Part shown: piece after piece, positions 46,619 to 58,097 of the stretch
Numbering within the stretch: position 1 is the stretch's first letter
How the letters are laid out: every line of letters starts with the position of its first letter
NCBI GenBank assembly: GCA_013368315.1
Contig: JAACJM010000045.1
Span: 372,001-436,000 of the forward strand
Length of the DNA: 64,000 nucleotides
Direction: 5' to 3'
Source of the DNA: Tetrapyrgos nigripes
Lineage: Eukaryota > Basidiomycota > Agaricomycetes > Agaricales > Campanellaceae
Made by a program: the position numbers and the translations under genes
The notes under the pieces: model-generated
Seen by the model: only the letters and a program-made list of their open reading frames with translations
What the model was told of the DNA's origin: nothing
The model's database searches: none

Positions 46619-47821
46619 TCAAGCAGCTACTTGTGTCTGTGCGTCACCACTGGTAGCAGCATTCGTTTTGAGCTTTTTCTCCTTGGGATGGTTCAAAGCA
46701 AAGCCCACCCGGAGTCCATCTCTCTCTTTCGTCAAAAACTGCATCATCGCGGTCGCGTCCTCAACGCTCTTCAGTGCGATGAACCCATTTCGGTAGTAGT
46801 TTCGCCTTTGTCGCACTGTGCGGGTCTCATTAATCACCAAGACGTCGTAAAATGGAAGGGACGTACAAAGTCTGAGATCTTCGACTTTTAAACCGGACCT
46901 ATCTATAAGATCTTGCATTTCGGACTTGGTACCCGGAAAGTTGGAGAAATACAGTTCTTTGCTTGGCTCTCCTTCTTGCCAAACGTGGCCCTTATCAATT
47001 GTTAGTGTCTTGTTGTCAAGCATGATAGGGTCCTTTTGGTGTGCTTCCAAAATCCGGTCAGCTGTCTCTTTGTCGGAGAATTGGACGTAGGCCTGGTTTT
47101 GTTTTCCTGGCATGTTGACGGAAGATGAGAGGACAACAGGGACAGGGATGATGGGCGGACTAACCTGTAGACACGAATTTCACCTCCCCAAAGGGACTGA
47201 ATACCCTGCGAAGGTCGCCTGGCTGTACTCCAGATGGAAGGTCTTCGACGTATAAAGTGTCAGAATCCAACCGCGAAACCCTTTAGCCTAGGATGAGCAC
47301 GAGCGACGTGGAAATAAGACGAGCCTTGTAACTTACTCCGTTAAAACCGGTTTGAGTTTCCGTACATCAAATAAGACAGGTTCTTCAGCGGTGCTTAATC
47401 TTGTAAAACATGCTGAAGCATGCTCAGAGGATTCAAAGAAGATCTCTGCAGATGTTCTATATGCCGAATCACGTCCACTCTTTCTGGCTGCACAGAAGAA
47501 AAAGAACATGTAAGAACATGAATGCAAGCACAGAGAATGAGGATCCACACTTATGAAAACCCCTTTCACTGGACCGAACTCCTCAACGGCCTTCTTCAAG
47601 TCTTCTTCTTGCGCGTCGAAAGGCAGGTTATGTACCCGCACGACGCGTTTTTCTTGGGTAGCGACATGGGACGCGCTGAAAGTCCTACGTAACGCGCAGG
47701 AAAGAGCTGCGGTTACAATAGAAGGATTGGAAGCACGAGTAAGACGACTAGGAGTGAGTCTGCTGGGCTTTGTAGCAGCGAGAGTGTGTCTAATGCTGGC
47801 GCGTAGAGCGTTGGAGAACAT
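46619..47821 (-). CDS. Mitochondrial-type RRM RNA-binding protein (copy 1)
   Basis: The start MFSNALRASIRHTLAATKPS at 47821 gives an Arg/Ser-rich, acid-poor leader typical of mitochondrial import, up to RTFSASHVATQEK. A first RNA-recognition motif follows (RVVRVHNLPFDAQEEDLKKA, then EEFGPVKGVFIS, with a second exon SAEIFFESSEHASACFTRL). A second begins in the next exon (TLYVEDLPSGVQPGDLRRVF, FGEVKF; RNP-like AYVQFSDKETADRIL). A third, weaker RRM-like unit is ELYFSNFPGTKSEMQDLIDR with RNGFIALKSVEDATAMMQFL. It ends KTNAATSGDAQTQVAA. Role inferred as RNA binding in mitochondria. Paralog of 52520-53689, with relics at 47870 and 59285. Confidence 0.78.
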
Positions 47822-47869
47822 TTTTAGCCCTAACCCTAGCAGCCATCCTCTTTTCATTCTCCGGAGAGG

Positions 47870-48100
47870 CAACACGCCCGCGTGTCGAACTTCAACTGGA
47901 CCGAATTGCTCGACAGCCTTTTGCTGAGACTTCTTGCATGTCTGAAGGCAGACAATGTACTCGCACGTCTTTTTTTTTTTTTTTTTTTTTTTTTTGGTAG
48001 GTAGCGACATGGGACGCGTTGAAAATCCTGACATACACGCAGAAAAAAGCTGCAGTTACAAAGGCAGGTTCGATACTGGGCAACTTGAATCATGAGAGTC
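47870..48100 (-). pseudogene. RRM gene 5' fragment with an expanded A-tract
   Basis: On the minus strand it repeats the copy-1 sequence coding for the leader and RRM1 start: HVAT, then an A-run of 26 (T26 on the plus strand at 47970-47995), then VRVHCLPSDMQE and FGPVE in shifted frames. In the intact gene the same point has only AAGAAAAACG. The A-run and frame changes make it non-functional. It lies head to tail, just upstream of copy 1. Confidence 0.7.
47970..47995 (+). repeat. T26 homopolymer
   Basis: An uninterrupted run of 26 T inside the RRM relic. The length may differ between reads because homopolymers are error-prone. Confidence 0.9.
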
Positions 48101-48109
48101 TTAGGGTCG

Positions 48110-48430
48110 GACATAGACTCAGAAGAGCTCGGCCTAATCGACGCGTTCACTCTTCAATTACTTCTCTTCTTTCTCAACGCCATCCTTGCAGGCCTCTTCA
48201 CCATTGAGCATCAAAGCGGTCCGGTTCAAATATCAGGACCTCAAGTCACAGCATCACGCGGGTCTATCACCTGAAGTTCGTATCAATGATAGTATCGAGA
48301 GGAGTGAAACCTTTACACAACGCCCACGAATTCCTGTGCCTCGCGCTTGGTGTGCAGACTGAGGAGATACGTCGGATGATGTCGTCAGGAAAGACATAAA
48401 ACACAGCACGTCATTTTGAGAAGAATCAAG
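48110..48430 (+). promoter_or_regulatory. Duplicated GH51 promoter upstream of the truncated copy
   Basis: Similar to 41690-42069, including CAAAGCGGTCCGGTTCAAAT and ACATAAAACACAGCA shortly before the ATG at 48431. It shows the promoter was part of the duplicated block. Confidence 0.5.
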
Positions 48431-49546
48431 ATGGTGCGGACAACTTTTCTCGCTGCATTGGCTGTTCTGGGTGTAGCGCAGGCTCAAACGACAGTCACTG
48501 TCAGTGCCACTGCTAGCCATCCTATACCGACCACGCTATGTACGTTATGAATATGATGACCTCACTCCCGTATTTTTTGGCTGACCGTTTTCCTAGGGGG
48601 TCAAATGTTCAAGGTGAGGGACAATACGACTTCGACAATCTTACCGGCTGAGACCGTCTTCTATCTTATCTATCTTATCTCTTTCTTACCTTAGTTTTAG
48701 CATGTGAGTTGAGAATGCGCGTATTTCTGTGCAAAGTTCTGAATATGTGGACCAGTCCGGCGATGGTGGTCTGTACGGCGAACGTAAGAGCCCAGCCAGT
48801 TCGCCGAGGAAATCTCACGTTTCTCGCTCTGCGTACTAGTGCTTCAGAATCGTAAGAGTTTTCGTCCGCTCATTAGCAAAATTTTACGTTTCTGACCTCC
48901 GCGTTCTAGGCGCATTCCAGTAAGTGACTCCAGGTAATTGGGATAATCCATCGAAGACTTTCCGCGGGCATATGTTGACTGAAAATTCTAGGGACATCTG
49001 CGGCTCTCAACGCTTGGTCAGCGGTCAACCGTGCCTCCATCTCTGTTGTAGCAGACTCTACTCGTCTCTCCAACGCATTACCAAACGCACTACGAGTACA
49101 AATACCTTCCGGCACGACTGGTCAATCTGGAGTGGCGAACTCTGGCTTCTTCGGTCATCAAATACCCACTCCTTTACTCACCACATCTACTCTATGCAGG
49201 AATCCGAGTCAATTCGGCATGGACGTACACTGCTTCCTTCTTCTACCGTTTCCCAACTGCATCTTCTTTCCGTGGCAATGCTCAGGTTTCTCTGCAAGCT
49301 TCTAACGGCCAGGTCCTTGGCTCCGCAACGGTCGCACTTTCAGGCGCCCAGACTAGTTGGACACAAGTTACTGTTAAAATTACGCCTACATCTAGTCCTA
49401 GGGCTACGAACAACCGATTCGTCGTTTCTTTAGATGGAGCCGCAGCTTCCGGACAAGCCATCAACTTTGGGTTGTTCTCTTTGTTCCCACCTACATTCAA
49501 GAACAGGTGCCCGGCCGTAAACTCATACTACAGTCAGTGTCTATAG
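48431..49546 (+). pseudogene. Gutted GH51 arabinofuranosidase (copy 3)
   Basis: Very similar to copy 2 through the signal peptide ([36 protein letters not shown]) and the N-terminal module ([24 protein letters not shown]). There the sequence jumps to the last codons of the CBM1 (NRCPAVNSYYSQCL, stop 49544-49546), deleting the whole catalytic barrel, beta domain and linker. The join keeps the reading frame. Other lesions: the DIS mini-exon is missing (the intron sequence around 48655-48690 is shortened), and QMFE has become QMFK. With both catalytic Glu gone it cannot be an arabinofuranosidase. A small secreted sugar-binding product is possible only if the early exons still splice in frame. 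Confidence 0.88.
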
Positions 49547-49744
49547 GCGAAGGATCTGCCCAACTCTTTGGACTGACAATGTAGAATGACTTTCGGTACT
49601 TTGTTATAACGTGAGACTAATGTACATATATGTTATACAATCTTTGGACCTAAACACCGATATCCAAGAGAAAAACATCGCCAGATCGATTCCCGAGTAC
49701 TATAGTCCCGCTTGCTTCTCCTAGAGCACAGTGTGTTAAGTCCT

Positions 49745-52360
49745 CTAGAAGCAAACAAAACAATCAGGACATGTAATATCAATGGAAGGACCATGCAACG
49801 CACCTCTCAGATCATACGAGTGTAATGAGTACACCACCTTCCCGTCTAATGGTAAAGGAAGCAGCGCATTTGCAGCTTCATCGGGACAACTGCTGCTACC
49901 ACCTTCTGGCGGCATAACACTTTTATCATCATTATTTTTATCACCAACTCCCTCTTCGCCCGACTCTGTGTTCGCTCTAGGTTTTCCTTTTCCTTTCTCA
50001 TCCTTACTAACTCCCAGGTCCTCGCACCAACCCTCATCTTCGTCATCCGTATCATCATCAAACCCACCTAAATGACACCCCACAACCCTCTTCACCATCG
50101 TCGCACTCCTCCTTTCAATCCAAATCGCTCTCAGACCCCGTAAACCCATCGTATACGTGCTGACAAACGACGCATCTCTACTCGGAGATAGTAGATGATG
50201 ATGATGAAAACGATTCGTATCAGTAGGTGTACGGGATGTTCGGGGATTTGAATTTGAAGTTGAAGAAATATCGAGACGTAAAGCGTGGGGTATGTTGGTG
50301 TGGTTGGATCGGAGTTGGGAGGAGAGTAAGAAGCGTTGGTTGTGACTTGGTATGGTGGGGATGTTGGATCTCGAGAGGCCGGTGCTCAGGCTCGGGATGG
50401 AAGAGTTCGTGCCGGCGCTAGTGCTCGCGGTTGAGGATGAGTTGGAGTCAGAACCACTAGTACTAGTACTAGTCGGCGGAACCGGAGAAGCCTCAACGCT
50501 CAGCCTCTCAAACCTCCGGCTCGTTCTCGGTCCAGCACTACTACCTCTCACTCGACGTAAAGGGATATTACTAGCCAGAGCATACACTGCTTTCAGCTTG
50601 ACATGCAGCATGGGTTCTATGTCGTATGTCCATTTCCATGTCGATGTTGTTGTCTGTGTTCCAGTATTACTACTCTCTGTACTGCCCGATTTGGATAGCG
50701 ACGTCGATGACAATGTCAACGCGGGAAGAACAATCGTGACCTGGAAGTAGAAGAGTCCCCGGATGACGTCTGAGGCAAAGACGTTGAGAGTGTAAGTGGT
50801 AGAGGATGTCGGTGATGTGGAAGTCGTCGCAGAAGATGCATGTGTGGTGTTGAATGAGGTTGAGGCTTGGCGTACCTCAGATATATAAATCTCCCGGAAG
50901 TTGTAGTTGGGAAATTCGTGTCTTAACACGGGCAGTGGTAACGGTGGAGGTGAAGACGGACACGAGGAAGGTGTAGACGTAGGTGAAGGTGAAGGTGACT
51001 GCTTCCCGTCGCCAATGCCATGAAGTGGTGAAGGGATAGGATGTAACTCAATGGACCGTGTCTTGCAAACAAATAGGTACGGGTCGATAACTCGTAAGGC
51101 AACGATGGTGGTATACTGCTTAAGAGGACTATCAGTTTGTCGTGACAAGAAGGGATGGAAACAGACGATGGACTCACCATTTCCTCCAGGTTATCACAAT
51201 GTGTAGCAACCTGGTAGACTTCCGGAGCTGCGTTGGCAGTTTCGTTCTGTTCATCTTGACGCTCGTCGGTGTAGTGTTCGGAATGCTCATCCGACATAGG
51301 CAGCCGTATAAACTGTACTGAACACAGATGAGAAAGCACTACGATCCCACTGAAAGAGTCTATGTAGCGAAGGAAATATGACGGTGAGCTATCATAGCTG
51401 AATCTGTGTTGAAATGATGGCAGTGAGGCTGAAGCAGCACCAGGTGGAGATTGAGAACATTGAGGTGGTAAATTGACTTCATACAGTGCGAGTGACCATG
51501 AGTTGGGACGTCTGTATCTACATTTGTGTCAGAGAAAGGATCACGGGGAGATGTATACACGCACAGTTGAGTCTTCGTCAAAGCTATCAGAATCTTCTCC
51601 TTCTTCGCATCTAGAGTCGCAGCGTACGACGTCAACCTGTCCCATCCAGCCGGACTGACATGGCAGGAGGTCCATGCTTGCCCTTGTTCGCCCGTCTCAT
51701 TACAATTACAATGTCCCGAAACCCCAGTGAACTCGTTAGCATCCCAGAGATTTAACCACCCGTCCGCATACACCCCGAGCACCCATCTATCCAGAAACAT
51801 CTCTACACCCAAGAGTAAGACACCTTGTTTCAATTTCAGAGGCTCTCCTTCATCTCCTTCGTTCTCCCGTTTAAGCCCACTTGGCGATAAACACAGATTG
51901 ATTGGATCGTTTTGCCTTGGGACCAGCCATAGATCGTCTATCAGTATATTTGACGTGACGAGGTCCTCGATATTCGAGGAGGAGAGGTCCAAGACAGAGG
52001 GAGATAAATGACCAGATAGAGGCTCATAGTATTGAGCTGGTAATGGGTACACGTGTCGTTGTTGTTCGAGTAGATCGAACCAGATTATTTTTTCTTTGGT
52101 AACTTCTGCAAGTAGGGTGCAAGTCTAGCATCCAGAGGAAAGATAAAAAGCAAACAGGCAAAAGAATAAGCGACTATAGGCTTGGAGTTGTTCACTACAT
52201 CGATGGGCCCACTTACCTCCCTCAAGATTAGTATATGCTGGAAATCCAAGTACTGGAGAATGAGTAGAAGGATCTCATTGGGTAGATTTTCAACTTGAGA
52301 CCGCTCTTGGCATCCCGGATTTGAGGAAGGAGGTGGTGGTGAGATAGGCGGAGAAGACAT
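49745..52360 (-). CDS. F-box protein with WD-like C-terminal region
   Basis: Likely substrate receptor of an SCF ubiquitin ligase. Start MSSPPISPPPPSSNPGCQER, then the F-box ENLPNEILLLILQYLDFQHI and LILRE. Splicing GTAAGT to GATGCTAG restores TCTLLAEVTKEKIIWFDLLE. The long C-terminal part has blade-like strands and WD-like steps (GVEMFLDRWVLGVYADGWLN, LWDANEFTG, KILIALTKTQLCVYTS, VALRVIDPYLFVCKTRSIEL). It also has long Ser/Thr-rich inserts (HASSATTSTSPTSSTTYTLN), an acidic stretch DDDTDDEDEGW, and an end GPSIDITCPDCFVCF. The substrate is unknown. A decayed duplicate of its 3' part lies at 45940-46290. Confidence 0.72.
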
Positions 52361-52519
52361 CTGAGCAGTGCGTGCAGGGGTGATATCATGCCAATCTGAT
52401 CAGTGATTCTATGAATTCTACCTTTGATTTCATTTACCAGATACATACAGTACATGCAAGGTTGTCACAAGGAACGGAAATGGCTCGTGAAGGACATGGA
52501 CGAGTTCTAGTACTAGATC

Positions 52520-53689
52520 TTAAACCTTATCACTCCAAGGCTCAGCATACCCCACCCGAAAATCATCTGCATACTCTTCTTTGAGAAAGTTCAGGGTAGC
52601 AGTCGCATCATCAACAGTCTCGAAGGTCAGAAAATCTCTGACGTTACGAAGCTTCCCGGATTTGGGCACTGGAATCAAATCATGGAAGGCAAACAAGTGA
52701 TGTCTGATGAGTTCGCTTACAAAAATTAATTGTCTGTACTTTCGGAAGGCGGTTTTCAAAAAGACGTTTCACGTCGACCTTCTTACCACGGAAGGAAAAG
52801 TATAGCCCGCGATTTGGTTCCTTTTCCCTCCATGGGCGTGCTAGATCAAGTTTTAAAACCCGACCATGCAGCCTGATACGATCCTGATCATGTGAACGAA
52901 TTGCTCGCAGCGGTGCTTCACTGTTGGCGAACTGGACGTAGCCATAAGTAGGATTTACTTGAAAACAGAGTAATCGAGAAGATATTCCAGGTATACTGAC
53001 ACGGAGGGTAGTGCGCTTACCTAGATCCATAAAGATTATCTCACCAAAGGAGCCTAAAGCCTTGCGCAAGTCTTCTGCACCTATTTTGTCTGTAAGGTTG
53101 CCCACAAATAAGGTATCGGATCCCTCCGCAGTTGCGCCTCTTCAGGACGAAGGCAAGAAGGTGAATTCCTCGCACGTATGGAAGATGATATAACCGAATA
53201 TATGACTTACCCTAGCAGAAACGCCCTAATCTTTTTCCCGTAGATCGTGAAGCTTCCTGGGCCAAAATTGATTTCTTCTACAAACCGAGCGGCGTCTTCG
53301 GGAAATTTGAAAGTAGCATATGCGAATCCTATGCAGTGATCTTTGCTTGAAGCTACATCGAAAAGTTATAGAATCTGCGCACGAGAAGTAGATGGCTCAG
53401 ACGCACGTATTGTCAACGTTTTGACAGGACCAAACCGTTTCGCAATATTCAACAAATGCTCCTCCAGTGAATGATCTACGTATAGCATAGTTGACAAGTT
53501 GTACAATCGGACTTTGCAGCTGTCCTCTTGGTTAAGATGTGTCGCGATGAAGGTCCTACGGAACACAGCTGCGTGGCAAGAGAAAGGACCATTAGCTTGA
53601 CTACATCTCGAAGCGACGGCCAGTGGTGTCCTGAGGGCTGCTAACCCAAAGAAATGTCTGCTGCTGGAGCGTAAAGCGTTGGCAAGCAT
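52520..53689 (-). CDS. Mitochondrial-type RRM RNA-binding protein (copy 2)
   Basis: Paralog of 46619-47821. Arg/Ser-rich leader MLANALRSSSRHFFGLAALR to RRTFIATHLNQED. First RRM SCKVRLYNLSTMLYVDHSLE with FGPVKTLTIRAS. Second RRM LFVGNLTDKIGAEDLRKALG, FGEIIFMDLG, YGYVQFANSEAPLRAIRSHD. A third, weaker unit is GLYFSFRGKKVDVKRLF with RDFLTFETVDDATATLNFLK. It ends RVGYAEPWSDKV. Six or so short introns. It follows the F-box gene on the same strand with a 160-base gap, the arrangement also seen in the first duplicated unit. Confidence 0.78.
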
Positions 53690-54335
53690 TCGAAGGACAA
53701 GGAAGCAGAGAAGCTGGGTACATTGAGGCGAAAGCCATGATCAGCAGGACACGGAACCTTTCAGTCCAAAACAGGCACTATTACTCTCGCCACCGAAATA
53801 ACACCGTCACGTTCGGCTGTGGAAGCGACGCCTTTGTGATATTCTCCAGATCAGCATGGCACTCCGAGCTCGAGCTGGCTGAAGTATATCAGGAACCTTC
53901 TCGTGAGGCTTGTCTCATTGAGAGCGCGTCAAGAGACTCTAGTGAACCACCACAAGTAGAAGACGACAGGAAAGCAGACAGAGACATCTGGAGTGTTGCA
54001 CCATTTGAGGCCAAAGACCAGCTTAGAAAAATGATTAATGATACTTGAAACGGATGTGATTGTTCAGGATTGCAGGAAGCGCAGCCGTATAAAACAAGCA
54101 ATAATATCCCACGGTTGTAGTCGACATTGATGCGGCCCGAATTCTCCGTTGACAAAGGAGGCATTCTTGACACCACCACTTGTCTCTTTCCGACGCGAAT
54201 CAGATTCCAAAGAGGCTCCTCAAACTACTCTCTCGTGTATACAACGCCAAAGCTATCTTTTTCGCACAAGAAACCCCCGAATTTAACGAAGAACAACCTC
54301 CAACTTGGTCACTCGTCTGAGGATAGGTCAACAAG
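53690..54335. other. Divergent promoter region between RRM copy 2 and the Sds3-like gene
   Basis: Holds the 5' flanks of both genes. A 103-codon plus-strand frame (53737-54048) has no recognisable domain and is not called. Confidence 0.35.
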
Positions 54336-55653
54336 ATGAACATTGCCTATCAACATCAACACCACGGAACGTTTGCCTCTGCTGGACTTCCCGGGAATGT
54401 CCCTCAGGGGTCTGGTATGGTCCTAGGCTTGGTTGGAGTGAATGGAGGAGGAGGAGGAGGAGGAGCAGTGGCAGGACCCTCTCGACTCGGACATGGACAC
54501 GGACTTGGGCATGGGCATGGTGCGTTTGACTCTTTTTTTTTTTTGTCAGCTTGCTACTCGAGTGCTCTTTATCTTTTGCTTGTCCTCGTTTACTTTCAAG
54601 TTTTGCTCATACTCGCTCTTCTACACAGAAGGTGGAAGCAGCGGCAAGAAAAGAAAAGATTTATCAGGGAGAGTAGGAAAGGAACTGTCTTTGAATGATA
54701 GGAGAGATGAGTGAGTATACACCTTTCTCCGTCTTCGCGTCAGTCGCAGTCGGTGGTCTTGAGCCAACCCTAAGACCCATGCCTTTTCTTCTTCTACAGA
54801 ACACGCTTCTACACGGAAAATATCTCAACTCTTCACGCAGTCAACATCCAACTCTCCACTAAACCCGAGGCATACAATCTCTTCAACCTCCGTCTCCTCC
54901 CTCTCTCCGTTGAGCGAAGTGCGATACTCGCACAATTGGAGATGCAGGAAACGTATGCCTTGGAGGCTGCCGAGGTGGCGTATGAAGAGGAAAGGGAGAG
55001 AGTGGAAGACGAGTGGAAGAGAGGCAGGGAACGAGTCAAAGAGCGATTAATGGAAGGTATCGAGGAGAGGAGGAAGAGAGCCAGAGAGGATAAGGAGGGA
55101 GAAGGCACAGGGGCTGGTAAGTGGATATATGATTTCCTTCATTTCACTATATTTATCAAAGGCCCAATCATTCCTTCCAACAGATGCAACAATCGACTCC
55201 CAAACCCGCCCACACATTACCCGCAAACTACGCAACAAACTCGGTACCTCCCCGCCTCCTACTCCTATCCCAGCCGTCTCGGCCAACGGTATAACACCCG
55301 GGGCCATCTCCAATTTACCCATCACCTCTGGCCCTTTCCTCAACCCACACTCACTCAATGTAGATGAAATACCCTCTCCGTTCCCACTCCCACTTATATC
55401 AACCACTTCGTCTTCGGGATCGGCTAATCAAGCGTCTACGACCACAGGTGGAGGACCTGGTGGTGGGAGGAGACGACCGAAGGGGAGTGGAACTCATCAA
55501 AGTCAGGCTATTGGAGGATTGGGGAAGAGTTTGTTGATGCTGGGACAGTGTAAGGATATGGACATTGAGAGTGATTTGGGAGACATTAGGAGAGGTAATA
55601 AGAGGAGAAGGGCGGCAGTTATCGGTGCGAAGGCGGTAGGAAGTGTGCAGTAG
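54336..55653 (+). CDS. Sds3-like subunit of the Rpd3/Sin3 histone deacetylase complex
   Basis: Nuclear co-repressor component that bridges Sin3 and the deacetylase. Exon 1 reads MNIAYQHQHHGTFASAGLPG, then Gly-rich and His/Gly repeats (GHGHGLGHGHG). Exon 2 has basic EGGSSGKKRKDLSGRVGKEL and LNDRRDE. Exon 3 carries the Sds3 domain: RFYTENISTLHAVNIQLSTK, EAYNLFNLRLLPLSVERSAI, AQLEMQETYALEAAEVAYEE, then a long charged coiled coil (RERVEDEWKRGRERVKERL, EERRKRAREDKE). The last exon resumes DATIDSQTRPHITRKLRNKL with the conserved TRKLR motif and ends RRAAVIGAKAVGSVQ. Four exons with GT-AG borders. The family fit is good. Confidence 0.85.
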
Positions 55654-56299
55654 CTTTACGCCGAATACTCTGCGCCAGCCTTGACTAGCTTGACTTTGGC
55701 CCTGACAATACTACATAGGACCTTTTTGCATACATCATACCCGCGGACTCTACTTTTCTTTTGGTTATCCTACTATTGGGTACATCTGCTGGTTCTGCTT
55801 TCAGTTTTCTGCTTTCTTTTAGTCGTGTTGTAGTGAAAAACGTGTTTTTCAAGCCTCTGAGTCGTTTTTTCTGCTATTTTTGCCGAGATGACATCATGAT
55901 CCGGTGGTCACGAATACGAGTCACCGAAGCAGGCAGGCTGCAGAACGCGTAAACTTCGTCCCGCCTCGAACTCTGCTACGACCAACCTACGACGCGTTTT
56001 TCCCGATCAAAAAACAAAAACTCGGACTCACTTTCATCCAGGATGCTCAACGCTCAGCACTCAGCGTTCAGTACCAGGAGATATAATTAGAATTATTACC
56101 AACAGCACTGTTTGCTCCCAGTCAGGCACCACTGTCGGAAGGAATCCGAAGGTACCAGTGCGTCTCAGCGCTTTCAACAGAAAACCACCTCAGCTCAAGG
56201 ATTCGTACCTTTTTTGCTTTCTTTGTCAAACTGCGCATGTCGGAAACGTTCCGAGCCAGTCCAGTTATGTTCCTGGCTACCAGCTGCTGCTTGAGATAC
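55654..56299. other. Intergenic region
   Basis: 3' flank of the Sds3-like gene and distal promoter of the first dienelactone hydrolase. No gene or repeat recognised. Confidence 0.3.
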
Positions 56300-56307
56300 T
56301 ATAAAAG
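56300..56307 (+). promoter_or_regulatory. TATA box of dienelactone hydrolase 1
   Basis: TATAAAAG, about 95 bases before the ATG at 56400. Confidence 0.55.
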
Positions 56308-56399
56308 CTCTTGCAGTGGGCTACGTTTCTATCATCATCTTCCATCTTCCTCTAAGCTCTTAGACGATATCTACCCTCTTGAATTGAACGACGTACAAT

Positions 56400-57378
56400 A
56401 TGAGCTTGTGCGAAGATTGTGTTAAAGGTATGTACGCGTACCGGTCGCGTCTTTCGACGCATCGCTCTGGATGCTGGATGTCTGTGTACACTAATCATGA
56501 TGAGCTCTCTCACAGGTTACACTCATGAAGGCACCCCTGGAGGAGCTTTCGAAACTGTCAATGGCGTCTCGTGCTACGTTGCCACTCCCGAAGGCGACTA
56601 CGATAAAACCAAGGTCCTCTTATTCCTTACGGATATCTTTGGATATGACTTGGTGAATGCTCGTGTAAGTGCTTTATCTGAAAAAACTATACAAGTACTG
56701 ACTCTGATCATATAATTTCCTCAATCCCATACCAGCTCCTCGCAGACGATTTCGCCAAAAATGGGTACAAAACTATCATCCCCGACTACCTAAATGGTGA
56801 TCCCGTCCCTCTTGACGCGCATAAGGCAGGGCAGTTTGATTTGAAGGCGTGGCTTGCGAATCATGGACAAGATGCGACGCGTCCTCCTCTTGACAAGGTT
56901 ATCGAGGGGTTGAAAGAGCAGGGTGTGAGCAAGTTTGCAGCCACTGGGTATTGTTTGGGTGGTAAGTGTCGTCTCGGACTCGCCCAACCTTTGGCTCGGA
57001 TCATTCCCTACTTACTACTGCCAATACATAGGCCGCTACGTCTTCGACCTTGCTTTCGAGAACATCATCTCCGTCTCCATTGCCTCGCATCCCACCCTCC
57101 TCCAAATCCCCGCCGACCTGGATAAATATGTTGAACAATCCAAAGCTCCTCTCCTCATTGTTTCTTGTTCCCTTGATCATGTGTTCCCTGTCGAGTCTTC
57201 TCTAAAAGCTGATAAGGTTCTTGGAGATGGGAACTTTTCTCCGGGGTATAAGAGAGTTTTCTTCGAGGGTATGCAGCATGGGTTTGCATCGAGGGGTGAC
57301 ATGACGAAGAAAGATCAGAAAGAGGCGAAGGAAGGGGCTTTTAGAGAGGCGGTTATGTGGTTGAGGAAGTATTTCTGA
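56400..57378 (+). CDS. Dienelactone hydrolase family protein 1
   Basis: Alpha/beta hydrolase. The classical family members open dienelactone in aromatic ring-cleavage pathways, but fungal relatives have broader or unknown ester and lactone substrates. The start MSLCEDCVKG is in a short first exon, joined to YTHEGTPGGAFETVNGVSCY and VLLFLTDIFGYDLVNAR. The nucleophile Cys is in the elbow TGYCLGGRYVFD (spliced near 56960/57031). The Asp is in SCSLDHVFPVESS and the His in EGMQHGFASRGD. It ends AVMWLRKYF. Four exons. No signal peptide, so it is cytosolic. It is followed after 720 bases by a close tandem copy. Confidence 0.9.
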
Positions 57379-58028
57379 GTTGAAATCGTCTTGGGAGAAG
57401 CGTGTAACGATAGCAATACTTGAAAGGGATGTGCTTGACACTTCAGGTAAAAAAGCTACCGATAATGGGTATAAATTATTTTTATTTAAAGTTTTGAGAG
57501 CGAGTGACGGGAGATGACGAGGCTGAGCGGCCTGTTAGTGCATTCGAAGATTGACTTTTTGAGTCCACTTGTTTAGCTAGACGGACGTCGGAGGAAGTCG
57601 GATGGCAAAAGTAGTACGCAATCATGACAAAGTTGTCGCGCTTGGTAATGTCCGGTTGCACGGATAATTGAAGGTTGAGTGCACTTGCTCTCTAGACGTC
57701 CAAGCAGACGGGATAAGTGCGTAATAATGACATTTTCGCGCCTGGTAATGTATGAAGATGTCCGGTTGCACGGATAATTGAAGGTTGAGTGCACTTGCTC
57801 TCTAGACGTCCACGCAGACGGGATAAGTACTAAAATATCTTTTCTGTGCTCTCTGCAAAGAAATTAACCGTACGACTTGCAAGGCACGTTAAGTCAGTGG
57901 ATAAGCTTTTCGGCACTCACATTCGTGGAGATTCGCCGACCATATTTGGATAAAATGACATCACGTATGGCAACGGCATTCTTGCTCTTCCATATACCGA
58001 GCTCTCTCATCAATTGTTTACTGCCTGA
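57379..58028. other. Intergenic region with a 110-base direct repeat
   Basis: Lies between the two hydrolase genes. It contains the tandem duplication described at 57650-57828. Nothing else recognised. Confidence 0.35.
57650..57828. repeat. Direct repeat, about 69 bases with 110-base period
   Basis: The block starting GTCCGGTTGCACGGATAATT and ending GACGGGATAAGT occurs at 57650-57718 and again at 57760-57828 with one mismatch. The parts between (CGCGC(T/C)TGGTAATG) are also related. It lies in the promoter of dienelactone hydrolase 2. Confidence 0.85.
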
Positions 58029-58035
58029 TATAAAG
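58029..58035 (+). promoter_or_regulatory. TATA box of dienelactone hydrolase 2
   Basis: TATAAAG, about 63 bases before the ATG at 58098. Confidence 0.5.
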
Positions 58036-58097
58036 CACAGGATGACTCTCCACCACTTCTTCATCAACCCCCTACAACTCCCAGGACAAAGACCGAT

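Noticed and set aside
47333..48034. A 233-codon frame containing a poly-Lys run (TKKKKKKKKKTCEY)
   Set aside because: Readthrough from the RRM relic's A26 tract across 5' leader sequence into the real gene. The true start is at 47821.
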